Shown: positions 10,311 through 20,095, counted from the first letter of the stretch. The stretch is DNA of 64,000 nucleotides from Streptococcus uberis (GCF_000785785.1 NZ_JRQN01000003.1:62001-126000), one strand, 5' to 3'. Made by a program: numbers and translations. The notes: generated from the sequence alone by a model not told the origin.

Positions 10311-11672
10311 TTAGTCGATTTCATCCTCCCATTCATCAACATCATCATACATCACTGCTTCTTTATCATATGGTAAAACGATTGTAAATGTTGATCCCTT
10401 ACCATATTCACTTTTGGCCCAAATAAAACCTTGGTGTTGCTTGATAATTTCTTTAGCAATCGCTAAACCTAAACCAGTTCCACCCTGAGCCCTACTTCTA
10501 GCTTTATCAACCCGATAAAATCGGTCAAAAATGAGTGGTAAATCTTTTTTTGGAATCCCTAATCCTTGGTCAGAGATAGAAATAATTAACTGATTGTCAG
10601 TCGTCTTCATTTTTACCCTAATTTTGCCACCATCTGGTGAATACTTGATAGCATTGTTTAGAATATTTTCTACAACTTGTGTTATCTTATCATTATCAAT
10701 TTCAACCCAAATAGAATTAATCGGGTAATCCCGAATAATTTCATAACTTTTACCAGAAACGGTATTTTGATTTTTCACCAAATCAAATCGGTTCAAGATA
10801 GATGTCATAAAAGCAGTGAAATTCGTCATTTCAACAGTTATGTGTGTTGCTTGATTATCAATTCTTGATAGATTCAAAAGATCAGTAATCATACGCATCA
10901 TTCGGTTTGTCTCATCTAAAGAGACTTTGATAAAGCTCGGTGCAATATCTTCTTTAAGAGCACCTTCGTCTAGTGCTTCTAAATATGATTTTACCGATGT
11001 CAGAGGTGTTCGTAACTCATGACTAACATTGGATACAAACAGACGACGTTCTCTTTCTTCTTTTTCTTGTTCAGTAGTATCGTGTAGAACGACAACTAAA
11101 CCAGAAATAAAGCCACTTTCTCGTCTATTCAAAGCAAACCTTAAACGAAGAGAATTAAATTCACCTGTTTCATCACGACGATTTATTGTTACAATCGGTG
11201 TTTTAGACACAAGTTCTCTGTAGGTATATGGCTCATCTGCATCCAATAGATCTGTGATGTTTTTCTCCATCGCTTCTTCTTTAGTCATATTTAATTGCTT
11301 TTGAGCAGTCTCATTAATCATTAAAATTTGACCAGACCTGTCAGTAGCTAGGACACCATCAGTCATATAAGCCAAAATAGAAGCCAAGCGATTTTTTTCT
11401 TGAGCTAAATTTTCATGGGTTAAACGAAAGACATCTGACAAATCATTTAACTGTTCAGACAAGTCCATCAATTCCAAATCAGCCTTTAAATTAATATCAT
11501 CCGTATATCGACCGTTTATCAAGTCCCTGATTTTTTGACTCATTTGTCTAATAATTTTTGCATTTCGATAATCCCTAACAGCTAAGTGAATAAAGTAAAC
11601 TGCAACAAATATTAAAAGAATCAGGATTGATAATTCAAATAAGGATAAATTTCCTATAACGTTATTAGTCAT
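10311..11672 (-). CDS. vicK: Sensor histidine kinase VicK (WalK)
   Basis: The kinase of the essential cell-wall two-component system. The 453 residues contain one N-terminal membrane helix (about 10-30), a HAMP-like linker, a PAS domain with PAC, the phospho-histidine box [20 protein letters not shown], and an ATPase domain with [11 protein letters not shown] and [12 protein letters not shown]. The single helix without a large extracellular loop is the streptococcal form, unlike the two-helix WalK of Bacillus. It overlaps vicR by eight bases. Confidence 0.95.
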   Translation of the reverse strand: MTNNVIGNLSLFELSILILLIFVAVYFIHLAVRDYRNAKIIRQMSQKIRDLINGRYTDDINLKADLELMDLSEQLNDLSDVFRLTHENLAQEKNRLASILAYMTDGVLATDRSGQILMINETAQKQLNMTKEEAMEKNITDLLDADEPYTYRELVSKTPIVTINRRDETGEFNSLRLRFALNRRESGFISGLVVVLHDTTEQEKEERERRLFVSNVSHELRTPLTSVKSYLEALDEGALKEDIAPSFIKVSLDETNRMMRMITDLLNLSRIDNQATHITVEMTNFTAFMTSILNRFDLVKNQNTVSGKSYEIIRDYPINSIWVEIDNDKITQVVENILNNAIKYSPDGGKIRVKMKTTDNQLIISISDQGLGIPKKDLPLIFDRFYRVDKARSRAQGGTGLGLAIAKEIIKQHQGFIWAKSEYGKGSTFTIVLPYDKEAVMYDDVDEWEDEID

Positions 11673-12375
11673 GTGCCTTCATATAATAGCCAACACCGCG
11701 TCTTGTTAATATGTATTCAGGACGGCTAGGCGTATCTTCAATTTTTTCTCTCAAACGACGTACAGTAACGTCAACAGTACGAACATCTCCAAAATAATCA
11801 TAACCCCAAACCGTTTCTAACAAATGTTCGCGTGTCATGACCTGACCAATATGATTGGCCAAATGATGAAGAAGTTCAAATTCACGATGTGTTAATTCAA
11901 CTTCATTACCATATTTTTTGGCTACGAAGGCATCCGGAAGAATCTGAAGATTACCTATCGTCAATTCTTGTGTTCCCGACGAAGCATTCTCTTCTGCGAC
12001 TGCTGTTTCAATGGTCTCAGTTCTTCTTAAATGAGCTTTTACACGGGCTAATAATTCACGATTTGAAAAAGGTTTGGTCACATAATCGTCCGCTCCAATT
12101 TCAAGACCAATCACTTTATCAAACTCACTATCTTTTGCTGATAGCATAATAATAGGAATATGGCTTGTTTTACGAATTTCTTTTGCAACTTCTAAACCAT
12201 CTAACTCTGGTAACATCAAATCAAGAATGACCAAATCCGGCTTTTCCTCTTCAAAGGCTGTAACCGCTTCACGACCATCAAATGCCGTAATTGTTTCATA
12301 CCCTTCTTTAGTTAAATTAAATTTGATGATATCTGAAATTGGCTTTTCATCATCAACAATCAGAATTTTTTTCAT
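11665..12375 (-). CDS. vicR: Response regulator VicR (WalR)
   Basis: OmpR-family regulator of peptidoglycan hydrolase and surface genes, phosphorylated by VicK. The receiver domain starts [13 protein letters not shown], has the phospho-acceptor in [13 protein letters not shown], and is followed by a winged helix ending TRRGVGYYM. The ATG at 12375 (236 residues) is chosen over an upstream frame extension to 12447 because a TTGAGGAG site precedes it and the protein family begins MKKIL. First gene of the vicR-ftsY direction. Confidence 0.95.
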   Translation of the reverse strand: MKKILIVDDEKPISDIIKFNLTKEGYETITAFDGREAVTAFEEEKPDLVILDLMLPELDGLEVAKEIRKTSHIPIIMLSAKDSEFDKVIGLEIGADDYVTKPFSNRELLARVKAHLRRTETIETAVAEENASSGTQELTIGNLQILPDAFVAKKYGNEVELTHREFELLHHLANHIGQVMTREHLLETVWGYDYFGDVRTVDVTVRRLREKIEDTPSRPEYILTRRGVGYYMKAHD

Positions 12376-12533
12376 TGGAAAACTCCTCAATCTTATTTTT
12401 GTTGCCAAAAGCTTGAAACAATTGGCCTTTTCATATTCGTATCCCAATGATTATACCAAATTTAAAGCGTAAAAGACAATTGCAACTATCAGATTGAAAA
12501 AAATCTTATCCTAATCTAAATATTCTGAAAATA

Positions 12534-12562
12534 TTGACGTAAGTGTCATAATATGATAAAAT
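12534..12562 (+). promoter_or_regulatory. Promoter of the amino acid ABC transporter operon
   Basis: -35 TTGACG at 12534-12539 and -10 TAAAAT at 12557-12562 with a 17-base spacer, about 58 bases before the first gene. It diverges from vicR. Confidence 0.7.
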
Positions 12563-12620
12563 GACTTCATCGATTTTTATGTCAGAAAAACTAACACTAA
12601 AACAATAAGAAGGAGACCTT

Positions 12621-13400
12621 ATGGCACTAATTGAATTCAAAGATGTCGAAAAATACTATGGGGATTATCACGCATTAAAAACTATTAACTTGAGTATCGA
12701 GAGTGGTCAGGTAGTGGTTCTTCTCGGGCCATCAGGTTCTGGAAAATCTACTCTAATCAGAACTATCAATGGTTTAGAAAAAATTGATTCTGGTAGTTTA
12801 ATTGTCAATAATAAAGAAATTGCTGGAAAAACAGCAAAAGAATTAGTTGAGTTACGTAAGGAAGTTGGCATGGTTTTCCAACATTTTAACCTTTACCCTC
12901 ACAAAACCGTCTTAGAAAATGTCACTTTAGCTCCCATTAAGGTGCTAGGATTATCAAAAAAAGAAGCTTTAGAACGCGCTGAAAAATTTTTGACCTTTGT
13001 TAACATGTGGGATCGTAAAGATTCCTATCCATCCATGTTATCTGGTGGTCAAAAACAAAGAATTGCCATCGCCAGAGGATTAGCTATGCAACCTGAACTT
13101 CTTCTATTTGATGAACCTACTTCTGCGCTCGACCCAGAAACAATTGGTGACGTCCTTGCTGTTATGCAAAATCTAGCAGCAGATGGTATGAATATGATTG
13201 TAGTAACTCACGAAATGGGATTTGCTCGTGAGGTTGCCGATCGTATTATCTTTATGGCGGATGGTGAGATTTTAGAAGACACAACCGATGTTGCAAACTT
13301 CTTTGACAATCCAAAAGAGCCACGTGCAAAGCAATTCTTAAGTAAAATCATTAACCATACAAGTGATCGTGTGCAAGCTAAGAAAAAAACAAAAGCTTAA
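12621..13400 (+). CDS. Polar amino acid ABC transporter ATP-binding protein (GlnQ-like)
   Basis: A 259-residue ATPase that powers uptake of polar amino acids, probably glutamine or glutamate. Walker A LLGPSGSGKSTLIR, Q-loop VFQHFNLYPH, signature LSGGQKQRIAIARG and Walker B LLLFDEPTSALDP are all intact. A strong AGAAGGAG site precedes the ATG. First gene of a four-gene operon with a separate binding protein and two permeases. Confidence 0.92.
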   Translation: MALIEFKDVEKYYGDYHALKTINLSIESGQVVVLLGPSGSGKSTLIRTINGLEKIDSGSLIVNNKEIAGKTAKELVELRKEVGMVFQHFNLYPHKTVLENVTLAPIKVLGLSKKEALERAEKFLTFVNMWDRKDSYPSMLSGGQKQRIAIARGLAMQPELLLFDEPTSALDPETIGDVLAVMQNLAADGMNMIVVTHEMGFAREVADRIIFMADGEILEDTTDVANFFDNPKEPRAKQFLSKIINHTSDRVQAKKKTKA

Positions 13401-13412
13401 GGAGGTAGCGAG

Positions 13413-14228
13413 ATGAGTAAATTGAAAAAATTACTGGGTCTTCTCTTTCTTCTTCTGTTAAGTTTATCCAATATTCATCCAGTTCATGCTAATAGTAATA
13501 AATGGCTAAATGCTCCAGAAGTAAAGAAAATAAAAAAAGCTGGCATCATTAAAGTTGGTGTTAAACAAGACGTCCCAAACTTTGGCTACTACAGTCCGGA
13601 TACAGGGAAGTACGAAGGTATGGAGGTCGAATTAGCTAGGGATATTGCAAAATCCTTAGGTGTTAAAGTAGAATTTACTGCTGTAACTGCTCAGACACGT
13701 GAAGCTTTGTTAGATAATGGCCAATTGGATATTATTATTGCAACCTACACGATTACTCCTGAACGACAAGCAAACTATTCTTTTTCAAAACCTTATTATC
13801 TTGATGAAGTTGGATTTTTAGTTAATAAAGCAGATGGCTTTTCTTCTATCAAATCACTCAATCACAAAACAATTGGGGTTGCTCAAGGCTCAACAACAAA
13901 AACTGCCATTGAAGAATTTGCTAAAACACATCATTTAAGCTTTAATTTTGTCCAACTAGGGTCCTATCCAGAACTGGCTATTTCCCTTTATTCGACACGA
14001 ATCAGTGCTTTTTCCGTTGATAAATCCATTTTAACTGGTTACCAAAGCAAACAAACTAAAATTTTATCTGACGGTTTTAATCAGCAAGCCTACGGAATTG
14101 CCAGTCGCAAAAGTAACCAAAAACTCACCTACTATATCAATGATCTTATTAGCCAATGGCAAAAAGATGGTCACCTAAAGAGCATTTATAACAAGTACCA
14201 TCTAAAACCTGCCAAAGCAAATAAGTAA
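13413..14228 (+). CDS. Amino acid ABC transporter substrate-binding protein without a lipobox
   Basis: A family 3 solute-binding protein of 271 residues. After a signal peptide (about residues 1-26, cleavage likely after VHA) comes the typical AGIIKVGVKQDVPNFG start and a GMEVELARDIAKSLG motif. There is no cysteine in the whole protein, so it cannot be a lipid-anchored lipoprotein as most Gram-positive binding proteins are; it may be released or held by the permease. Ligand probably glutamine/glutamate, by operon context only. Confidence 0.88.
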   Translation: MSKLKKLLGLLFLLLLSLSNIHPVHANSNKWLNAPEVKKIKKAGIIKVGVKQDVPNFGYYSPDTGKYEGMEVELARDIAKSLGVKVEFTAVTAQTREALLDNGQLDIIIATYTITPERQANYSFSKPYYLDEVGFLVNKADGFSSIKSLNHKTIGVAQGSTTKTAIEEFAKTHHLSFNFVQLGSYPELAISLYSTRISAFSVDKSILTGYQSKQTKILSDGFNQQAYGIASRKSNQKLTYYINDLISQWQKDGHLKSIYNKYHLKPAKANK

Positions 14229-14245
14229 GAAAGGAGCAATTTATC

Positions 14246-14948
14246 ATGTTATTAGTATCAGTAACCAGTCCATTTGCCCTTTCCAGATGGCAAGCATTTT
14301 TCCAAAATATCGATATTTTCCTTTAAAGCCTTTTTATATACCTTAGGCATGTCAATTGGTGCCTTACTCTTAGCCCTCATTTTAGGAACTATCTTTGGTG
14401 CCATGTCAACTTCAAAAAAGAAGGGGCTTCGAACAATTGCCCGGATCTATGTTGAACTTTATCAAAACACACCGCTACTTGTTCAAATGGTTTTTGTCTT
14501 TTATGGATTAGCCATTATATCACATGGACATATCATGATTTCTACATTTATGACGGCTGTGCTTTGTGTCGGCATTTATCATGGAGCCTATATCGCGGAA
14601 GTTATCCGTTCGGGAATTGAAGCTGTGCCTCAGGGCCAAACTGAAGCTGCATTAGCGCAAGGTTTTACATATGAACAAACGATGAGTCTTATCATATTGC
14701 CACAAGCCTTACGAACAATTCTTCCACCAATGACAAACCAAGTCGTTAGTTTAATCAAAAATACTTCTATTGTTGCTATCATTTCTGGTGCAGATATCAT
14801 GTTCACAGCCAAAGCATGGGCTTATGACACAACAAATTATATCCCTGCCTTTGCTGGTGCTGCAGTTCTCTACTTCATTCTATGTTACCCACTAGCACAT
14901 TGGGCACGTCACAAGGAAGAAGAAAATAAGAAAACCTATTCTGTATAA
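14246..14948 (+). CDS. Amino acid ABC transporter permease, frameshift near N-terminus
   Basis: HisM/GlnP-type permease with several membrane helices and the EAA-loop pattern EAALAQGFTYEQTMSLIILPQALR. The ATG at 14246 follows AAAGGAGC and reads MLLVSVTSPFALSRWQAFF, but this frame hits a stop at about 14324. The rest of the gene is in another frame, which is open from 14274. Removing one base from the T/C/T tract at 14315-14324 joins them (...NIDIF-KAFLYTLGMS...). The full length would be about 234 residues. Confidence 0.85.
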
Positions 14949-14962
14949 AAGGAGGAAAGCAA

Positions 14963-15610
14963 ATGTCAGAATTATTTACAGGAGCCAACCTTGCTTTTAT
15001 ATTAGAAGGTTTGGGACTAACACTTTATATCTCAATCGTTTCAATTATCTTATCTACCATTTTTGGAACGATCCTAGCTATTATGCGAAACGGGAAAAAT
15101 ACATTACTAAGAGTCATTGCCAGCGTCTACATTGAATTTGTTAGAAATGTACCTAACTTACTTTGGATCTTCATTATCTTTTTAGTTTTTCAAATGAAAT
15201 CAACCCCCGCTGGTATTACCGCTTTTACTGTCTTCACTTCTGCAGCTTTAGCAGAAATTATCCGAGGCGGTTTGAATGGTGTAGACCATGGGCAAACAGA
15301 AGCCGGTTTATCTCAAGGCTTAAGACCTTCACAAGTATTTCTTTTAATCGTCTTTCCTCAAGCCATTCGAAAAATGTTACCAGCAATTATTTCCCAATTT
15401 GTTACGGTAATTAAAGACACATCACTCTTATACTCTGTCATTGCCATTCAAGAATTGTTCGGTAAAAGTCAGATACTAATGGGTAAATTTTTTCAAGCCA
15501 AAGACGTTTTTGCTCTATATGCTCTTATCACAGCAATATATTTTATCATTAACTTCATCATTTCTACGCTATCAAGACGACTTGCAAAGAAATGGGCTCA
15601 GGCCAACTAA
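14963..15610 (+). CDS. Amino acid ABC transporter permease, second subunit
   Basis: A 215-residue HisM-type permease. The EAA loop is EAGLSQGLRPSQVFLLIVFP, the site that contacts the ATPase. It has about five membrane helices and follows a good AAGGAGG site. It pairs with the preceding permease to form the heterodimeric channel. Last gene before a strong terminator. Confidence 0.9.
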   Translation: MSELFTGANLAFILEGLGLTLYISIVSIILSTIFGTILAIMRNGKNTLLRVIASVYIEFVRNVPNLLWIFIIFLVFQMKSTPAGITAFTVFTSAALAEIIRGGLNGVDHGQTEAGLSQGLRPSQVFLLIVFPQAIRKMLPAIISQFVTVIKDTSLLYSVIAIQELFGKSQILMGKFFQAKDVFALYALITAIYFIINFIISTLSRRLAKKWAQAN

Positions 15611-15635
15611 AAAAGGATCTTCTGATCCTTTTTTA
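15606..15635. terminator. Bidirectional terminator between ABC operon and DUF3114 gene
   Basis: Arms AAAAAGGATC and GATCCTTTTTT around a TTCT loop, with A and T runs on both sides. It lies between two convergent genes whose stops are at 15610 and 15633. Confidence 0.85.
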
Positions 15636-16640
15636 ATCCCTAAAATGCCATAATTTAAGTAATCTGATTTTCCACTTGTAATAACAACTTTGCTTTTTAA
15701 CATATCGGTAAGGGCTCCTTCCCTTATAGCCATAGTATCCTTTTCCATTGAAATAGGAATGATCAAAGTCACCAATAGTATGGTTATACCATCGTTTCAT
15801 AATTAACTTTGGTGATCGGTAGCCTTTTGATATCGTTCGTCTAAACTGAGGATCGTGACGTCTGATTGGGTCAACATCTAAATCCCAATGCCGCTTTCCT
15901 TGTGTCCCATAGTTAAAACTCGCTCCATTAATAACCCCACGTTCAGTCACAGTTTCAGCATCCGTTTCATTTAAGAAATGGCCATAGCTATCTAAAATAA
16001 ATTCTGTATGGAAATTCATTAACAGTTTCATATTATAAGATACCTCGTTATCAGGAAATAGAACACAATTTTTTTCAAATTTCAACTTATTATGCAAGCG
16101 AGAAGATTCCTTGAAGGAATAATCCACCTGCTTTCGCCAGAAAAATGGCCCCCGTTTTTTCCTTAAATAACGCATCAGAGCTTGGGCATCGCTCATCCCT
16201 TCTTTTTTAAAATGATTTCTAACATACTGAGCTTGTTGACTTGAAATAATATATCTAAACTGGTGAAGGCCTTTTTGCAAAGTCCCCTGTTCACCAAGAC
16301 TTCGTACAGGAAAGGCCTGATTAACTTGCGCAGCAAATTCTCCCCAAAATAAGTGACTTGGTTCCAAATCCGGATGAAAGTTTTCCAAAATAGTCTTCGT
16401 CTCCTCAACTGCTCCACTAAGTTCTTCTGGAAGCTTTGCCATTTTCAAAACCACATGTAAAACTAATTTAGGATTGTCATCATTTTTATGTAAGTTCCAG
16501 TAGTTTAAAAATAAGGGAGAGCCAATCCGAACATCAATCGTTCGCTCCTTGACACATAAGATCAAATCATCTTTTTGCCAGCCAATAGTAGCTAAAAAGC
16601 GTAAAGCATTGTACTTTCTTTCGATGTGATTCATAGCCAC
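15633..16640 (-). CDS. DUF3114 family protein
   Basis: A 335-residue soluble protein, basic toward the C-terminus and rich in aromatic residues (GYYGYKGRSPYRYVKK). It resembles the DUF3114 proteins common in pyogenic streptococci, for which no function is known. No signal peptide or membrane segment is seen. A GTG at 16640 lies seven bases after GGGAG; an ATG two codons on (16634) is the alternative. It is a single-gene unit between two terminators. Confidence 0.7.
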   Translation of the reverse strand: MAMNHIERKYNALRFLATIGWQKDDLILCVKERTIDVRIGSPLFLNYWNLHKNDDNPKLVLHVVLKMAKLPEELSGAVEETKTILENFHPDLEPSHLFWGEFAAQVNQAFPVRSLGEQGTLQKGLHQFRYIISSQQAQYVRNHFKKEGMSDAQALMRYLRKKRGPFFWRKQVDYSFKESSRLHNKLKFEKNCVLFPDNEVSYNMKLLMNFHTEFILDSYGHFLNETDAETVTERGVINGASFNYGTQGKRHWDLDVDPIRRHDPQFRRTISKGYRSPKLIMKRWYNHTIGDFDHSYFNGKGYYGYKGRSPYRYVKKQSCYYKWKIRLLKLWHFRD

Positions 16641-16699
16641 CGTCGTTCTCCCTCAATTATTTGTTTTATTATAGCTTATTTAGAAAAAAATCACACAAT

Positions 16700-16726
16700 A
16701 AAAAGGACTTTTTCAGTCCTTTTTAT
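16700..16726 (-). terminator. Terminator after the dha-glpF operon
   Basis: Arms AAAAAGGACT and AGTCCTTTTT with a six-base loop, directly at the stop of glpF, before the separate DUF3114 gene. Confidence 0.8.
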
Positions 16727-17436
16727 TACATCATACCTAAAATCATTTTGAAGATAAGTGCTCCTGTAACCCCACCTACAATAGGGGCAATCACTGGAAT
16801 CCAAGCATATGACCAGTCAGAATCGCCTTTGTTCGGAATTGGTAAGATTGCGTGAACAATACGAGGACCTAAATCTCGGGCTGGGTTAATAGCGTAACCC
16901 GTTGTTCCACCTAAAGAGAAGCCGATTGCCATTACAACAATCCCAACAATAAGTGGACCAAATCCTGCAGCCACTTTATTTGGACCAATTGCCATAACCG
17001 TAATAACTAAAACAGCTGTTCCCAAAGCTTCACCTAGGAAGTTTGACCACTTATGACGAATTGCTGGTCCAGTAGAGAAACAGGCTAAAATAGTTGCTGC
17101 ATCTTCAGTTTCTTTCCAATGTGGGAAATAATGTAAGAAGACTAGTGCAGCACCAACCATAGCACCCAAAAATTGTGCTGTCAAATAAGTCGCTACCTGC
17201 GACCAAGGTAAAGCCCCAATTGCAGCCATTGCCAACGTTACAGCAGGATTTAAGTGTGCACCACTTAAAAATCCTGTAATATAAACAGCCACGGTTACAG
17301 CAAAGCCCCAACCAAGAACTATTGCAACCCAACCACTTGCTTCAGCTTTGGTTTTTCTAAGGCAAATGGCAGAAACGACACCATCACCTAAAAGAACTAA
17401 AACTAAGGTCCCAAGGAATTCACCGATAAAATTCAT
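16726..17436 (-). CDS. glpF: Glycerol/dihydroxyacetone uptake facilitator (MIP family)
   Basis: A 236-residue aquaglyceroporin with six membrane helices and the two pore half-helix motifs, GAHLNPAVT and YAINPARD. The arginine-aspartate after the second NPA marks the glycerol-conducting branch. It is the last gene of the dhaK-dhaL-dhaM unit, so it most likely admits dihydroxyacetone or glycerol for the kinase. A close GAGAGAT site precedes the ATG. Confidence 0.92.
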   Translation of the reverse strand: MNFIGEFLGTLVLVLLGDGVVSAICLRKTKAEASGWVAIVLGWGFAVTVAVYITGFLSGAHLNPAVTLAMAAIGALPWSQVATYLTAQFLGAMVGAALVFLHYFPHWKETEDAATILACFSTGPAIRHKWSNFLGEALGTAVLVITVMAIGPNKVAAGFGPLIVGIVVMAIGFSLGGTTGYAINPARDLGPRIVHAILPIPNKGDSDWSYAWIPVIAPIVGGVTGALIFKMILGMM

Positions 17437-17448
17437 TGTATCTCTCCT

Positions 17449-17823
17449 TTATTTCTTTATCTCTAATTCATTCAATTGTTCTAGAATGCCATTTTTATCT
17501 ACACCAGCTTGAATTAATGCTGCTGCTGTATAGCTTCCCTCAACAATTGGAACAGACATAATTTGAATTTCTTTTTCCGAAAAATCACAAGCCATTTCTA
17601 AATTCATTCTGGCAGAACCCAAGTCAAAGAAGGCCAATAACTCATTAGCAGTATTAGCTTCAATAATTTCTTGGACTTGTTCAAAGCTGGTACCAATCTC
17701 ATCATCTTGATTGCCACCTACGTAAGTAATAGCAACATCTTTAGCAACCTGATCAATTAAATCTACAATGCCTTGAGCAAGATTTTTAGAATGAGAAACA
17801 ATAATAATTCCTAATTCAGACAT
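17449..17823 (-). CDS. dhaM: PTS-dependent dihydroxyacetone kinase phosphotransferase subunit DhaM
   Basis: A 124-residue EIIA(Man)-like domain that receives phosphate from HPr and passes it to the ADP held by DhaL. The N-terminal GIIIVSHSKNLAQG carries the phospho-histidine. This is the short, single-domain form used by Gram-positive bacteria, without fused HPr or EI parts. It abuts dhaL. Confidence 0.92.
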   Translation of the reverse strand: MSELGIIIVSHSKNLAQGIVDLIDQVAKDVAITYVGGNQDDEIGTSFEQVQEIIEANTANELLAFFDLGSARMNLEMACDFSEKEIQIMSVPIVEGSYTAAALIQAGVDKNGILEQLNELEIKK

Positions 17824-18396
17824 TAAACAACCTCCGCTTCTAGCATTGCTTTAAAAAGAAGGGATGACGAACAAGAACCCGGATCGATATGTCCAATTGA
17901 TCTGTCACCAACATAGGAAGCACGACCTTTTGTTGCCTTGATATCCTTTGTAGCTTCTAAAACTTGATCAATGACCTCTGCACTTAACTGACCATCTTTT
18001 AATGCGTCAATTACTGGAGACCACATATCAACCATTGTTTTTTCGCCAACTTCTGCTTTTCCTCTTTTTTGAATCATGCCAAGCCTTCAGATAAAATTTG
18101 TTCCACAGATAGATTTTGGTCAGCTTTTGCCATTCCCATAAAGCAGAGCCATATAGGGGACCAGAGGCCCCTCCAACTTTACTCAAGAGTTGCATTGCTA
18201 CCATTTTGAATACATCTTGACTAGTAGCAAACTCTTTGGTATCAAGTTCTGCCATAACAGCAGCCATACCACGAGCCATATTGCCACCATGATCACCATC
18301 ACCAATTGGCGTATCTAATTGACTAAGGTAATCCTTATTTTCACTGATTTTTGTATTAAAGATGCTTATCCAATTTTTTACTTTTAAAACGTCCAT
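17823..18396 (-). pseudogene. dhaL: Dihydroxyacetone kinase ADP-binding subunit DhaL, two frameshifts
   Basis: DhaL holds the ADP/ATP coenzyme used to phosphorylate dihydroxyacetone. The N-terminal part has the nucleotide/Mg site TPIGDGDHGGNMARG and SKVGGASGPLYGSA. The frame is lost after GSAL: restoring one base near 18139 gives GSALMGMAKADQNLSVEQ, and one more near 18077 gives EGLAMIQKRGKAEVGEKTM, after which the C-terminal half reads to a normal end. Both are single missing bases and restore the usual length of about 191 residues. Without DhaL the kinase cannot work, so either this operon is dead or these are sequence errors. Confidence 0.88.
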
Positions 18397-18405
18397 GAGT
18401 ACTCC

Positions 18406-19395
18406 TTACCAAGCAGCTGTTTCAACAGTTGCAGCTAATGCCTCAGCCCAAGAGGTGTCTTCTAATTTAATCAATGTCAATGACAAACCAGCCATATCAA
18501 TTGCTGTCATATAATTGCCAATTTTCTTAAAGTCAATAGATAGACCTTTTTCTGCTAAAATCCTTGCAACATCATTAGCAAATACATATTGCTCCATCAA
18601 CGGTGTAGCTCCTAAACCATTGATCAATAAGCCAAATGATCGACCTTCTTCAAGGTTAAAATCTGCACTTAATTTATCAAGTAACTCTTTAGCAAGAATA
18701 TTTGATGCTTGCAATTTTTCTTTTTTATAGCCAGGTTCACCGTGAATCCCAACACCATATTCAAATTCATCATCTTCAAGGACAAATCCAGGTTGACCGA
18801 CTTCTGGTACCGTTGCACCTGAAAGAGCTAGACCAATTGTTTTAATATTAGGAACAAGTCTATCAGCCAGTTCTTTAACTTCTTCGAGTGATTTGCCATT
18901 TTCAGCGGCATGACCTAGAATTTTATGAACAAGAATTGTTCCTGCCACACCTCGACGGCCTTGTGTGTATAAACTATCTTCCACAGCAATATCATCATCA
19001 ACAATGACACTTGACACATTAACGCCTTCCATTTCAGCCATTTCTTGCGCCATTTCAAAATTCATAATGTCGCCTGAATAGTTTTTAATGACCATAAAGA
19101 CACCAGCACCTTCATCTGCAGCTTTGATTGCTTCTAATATTTGGTCTGGAGTTGGTGATGTAAAGACTGCGCCACAAATGGCCGCTGATAACATCCCTTT
19201 TCCAACAAAGCCAGCATGTGAAGGCTCATGGCCTGAACCACCACCTGAAATAATAGCGACTTTTCCAGTTTTTTTAGCTTTACGAACAATGACATCAAAG
19301 CCATCCAAACGTGTCACTAGGTCCTCATGCATATAAGTTAACCCATTAAGCATATCATCTACAATGTGACTTGCATCATTCATGATTTTTTTCAT
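18406..19395 (-). CDS. dhaK: Dihydroxyacetone kinase substrate-binding subunit DhaK
   Basis: A 329-residue subunit that binds dihydroxyacetone covalently through a histidine. SGGGSGHEPSHAGFVG near residue 52 and GVGIHGEPGY near residue 217 (active-site His) are intact. First gene of the dhaK-dhaL-dhaM-glpF unit, with an ATCGGAGG ribosome site. A cre site and a DhaS-type operator lie upstream, so it should respond to catabolite repression and to dihydroxyacetone. Confidence 0.94.
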   Translation of the reverse strand: MKKIMNDASHIVDDMLNGLTYMHEDLVTRLDGFDVIVRKAKKTGKVAIISGGGSGHEPSHAGFVGKGMLSAAICGAVFTSPTPDQILEAIKAADEGAGVFMVIKNYSGDIMNFEMAQEMAEMEGVNVSSVIVDDDIAVEDSLYTQGRRGVAGTILVHKILGHAAENGKSLEEVKELADRLVPNIKTIGLALSGATVPEVGQPGFVLEDDEFEYGVGIHGEPGYKKEKLQASNILAKELLDKLSADFNLEEGRSFGLLINGLGATPLMEQYVFANDVARILAEKGLSIDFKKIGNYMTAIDMAGLSLTLIKLEDTSWAEALAATVETAAW

Positions 19396-19414
19396 GTTAA
19401 ATCCTCCGATATTT

Positions 19415-19429
19415 TGTTTACGCTTTCAT
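19415..19429 (-). promoter_or_regulatory. cre site (CcpA) in the dhaK leader
   Basis: Minus-strand sequence ATGAAAGCGTAAACA fits every fixed position of the CcpA consensus WTGNAANCGNWNNCW. It overlaps the start of the -10 element and lies just before dhaK, a position expected to block transcription. Confidence 0.8.
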
Positions 19430-19456
19430 TTTATCTGTTCTTAACTTTTTTTAAAA
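19428..19456 (-). promoter_or_regulatory. Promoter of dhaKLM-glpF
   Basis: -10 TAAAAT (minus strand, 19428-19433) and weak -35 TTTTAA (19451-19456) with a 17-base spacer. The poor -35 next to an activator operator suits an activator-dependent promoter. Confidence 0.55.
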
Positions 19457-19457
19457 G

Positions 19458-19479
19458 GGACAATTAAATAAATTTGTCC
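19458..19479. promoter_or_regulatory. DhaS operator (inverted repeat)
   Basis: GGACAATT-N6-ATTTGTCC, nearly the same as the Lactococcus lactis DhaS operator (GGACACAT-N6-ATTTGTCC, established knowledge). It sits between divergent dhaK and dhaS, directly upstream of the weak -35 of dhaK, as expected for activation. Confidence 0.8.
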
Positions 19480-19485
19480 ATATTC

Positions 19486-19514
19486 TTTTGATTTAGCATT
19501 TGATAAGCTATAAT
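19486..19514 (+). promoter_or_regulatory. Likely promoter of dhaS-dhaQ
   Basis: -10 TATAAT at 19509-19514, with weak -35 TTTTGA at 19486-19491 (17-base spacer). Confidence 0.5.
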
Positions 19515-19548
19515 TATAGAAGCAGATAAACATAGAAGAGGATTTAAA

Positions 19549-20087
19549 ATGGCAACATCCCTGATTACTAAAAAGAGAATCGCCAAGGCCTTAAAAAAAG
19601 AACTTGAAAAGAAGCCTTTTGATAAAATATCAGTCGTTGATATCATGGACAAAGCTGGCATTCGCAGGCAAACATTTTATAATCATTTTATTGATAAATA
19701 TGAGCTTTTAGATTGGATTTTTGAGACTGAATTACAAGAGCATATCACAAATAACCTTAACTATATTTCAGGTTTTCAATTACTCGATGAACTCTTATTC
19801 TACTTTGAACATAATAAACCCTTCTACTCTCAACTGTTTTTGATCAAAGATCAAAATGACTTCTATACCTATTTTGGAAATTATTGTTTGATTTTGATGG
19901 AAAAAATTATTACCGAAATAGAACAAAAAGAGCAAATCGTAAGCGATCCAAACTACCGAGAATTCTTAAAATTCTATCATGGCAGGGCTTAGCAAACTTA
20001 ATTAAGACCTATGTCACTACTAACGATTTTTATCCACAAACTAAATATATCAAACAAATTATTATCAGTAATTTAAAAGAGAACTAG
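19549..20087 (+). pseudogene. dhaS: TetR-family activator DhaS, one frameshift
   Basis: DhaS turns on the dha operon when its partner DhaQ binds dihydroxyacetone. The N-terminal helix-turn-helix (ITKKRIAKALKKEL ... IRRQTFYNHF) is intact. The frame ends early at 19992 after FYHGRA; restoring one base near 19980 (CAT TGG) gives FYHWQGLANLIKTYVTTNDF and continues to 20087, giving about 179 residues, the usual length. It is followed by dhaQ after eight bases. Confidence 0.85.
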
Positions 20088-20095
20088 GAGGACCT

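Noticed and set aside
9990-10348. Longer vicX start at 10348
   Set aside because: The extra residues (Met-rich) come from the end of vicK in another frame; the family starts at KYSILASGSTGN.
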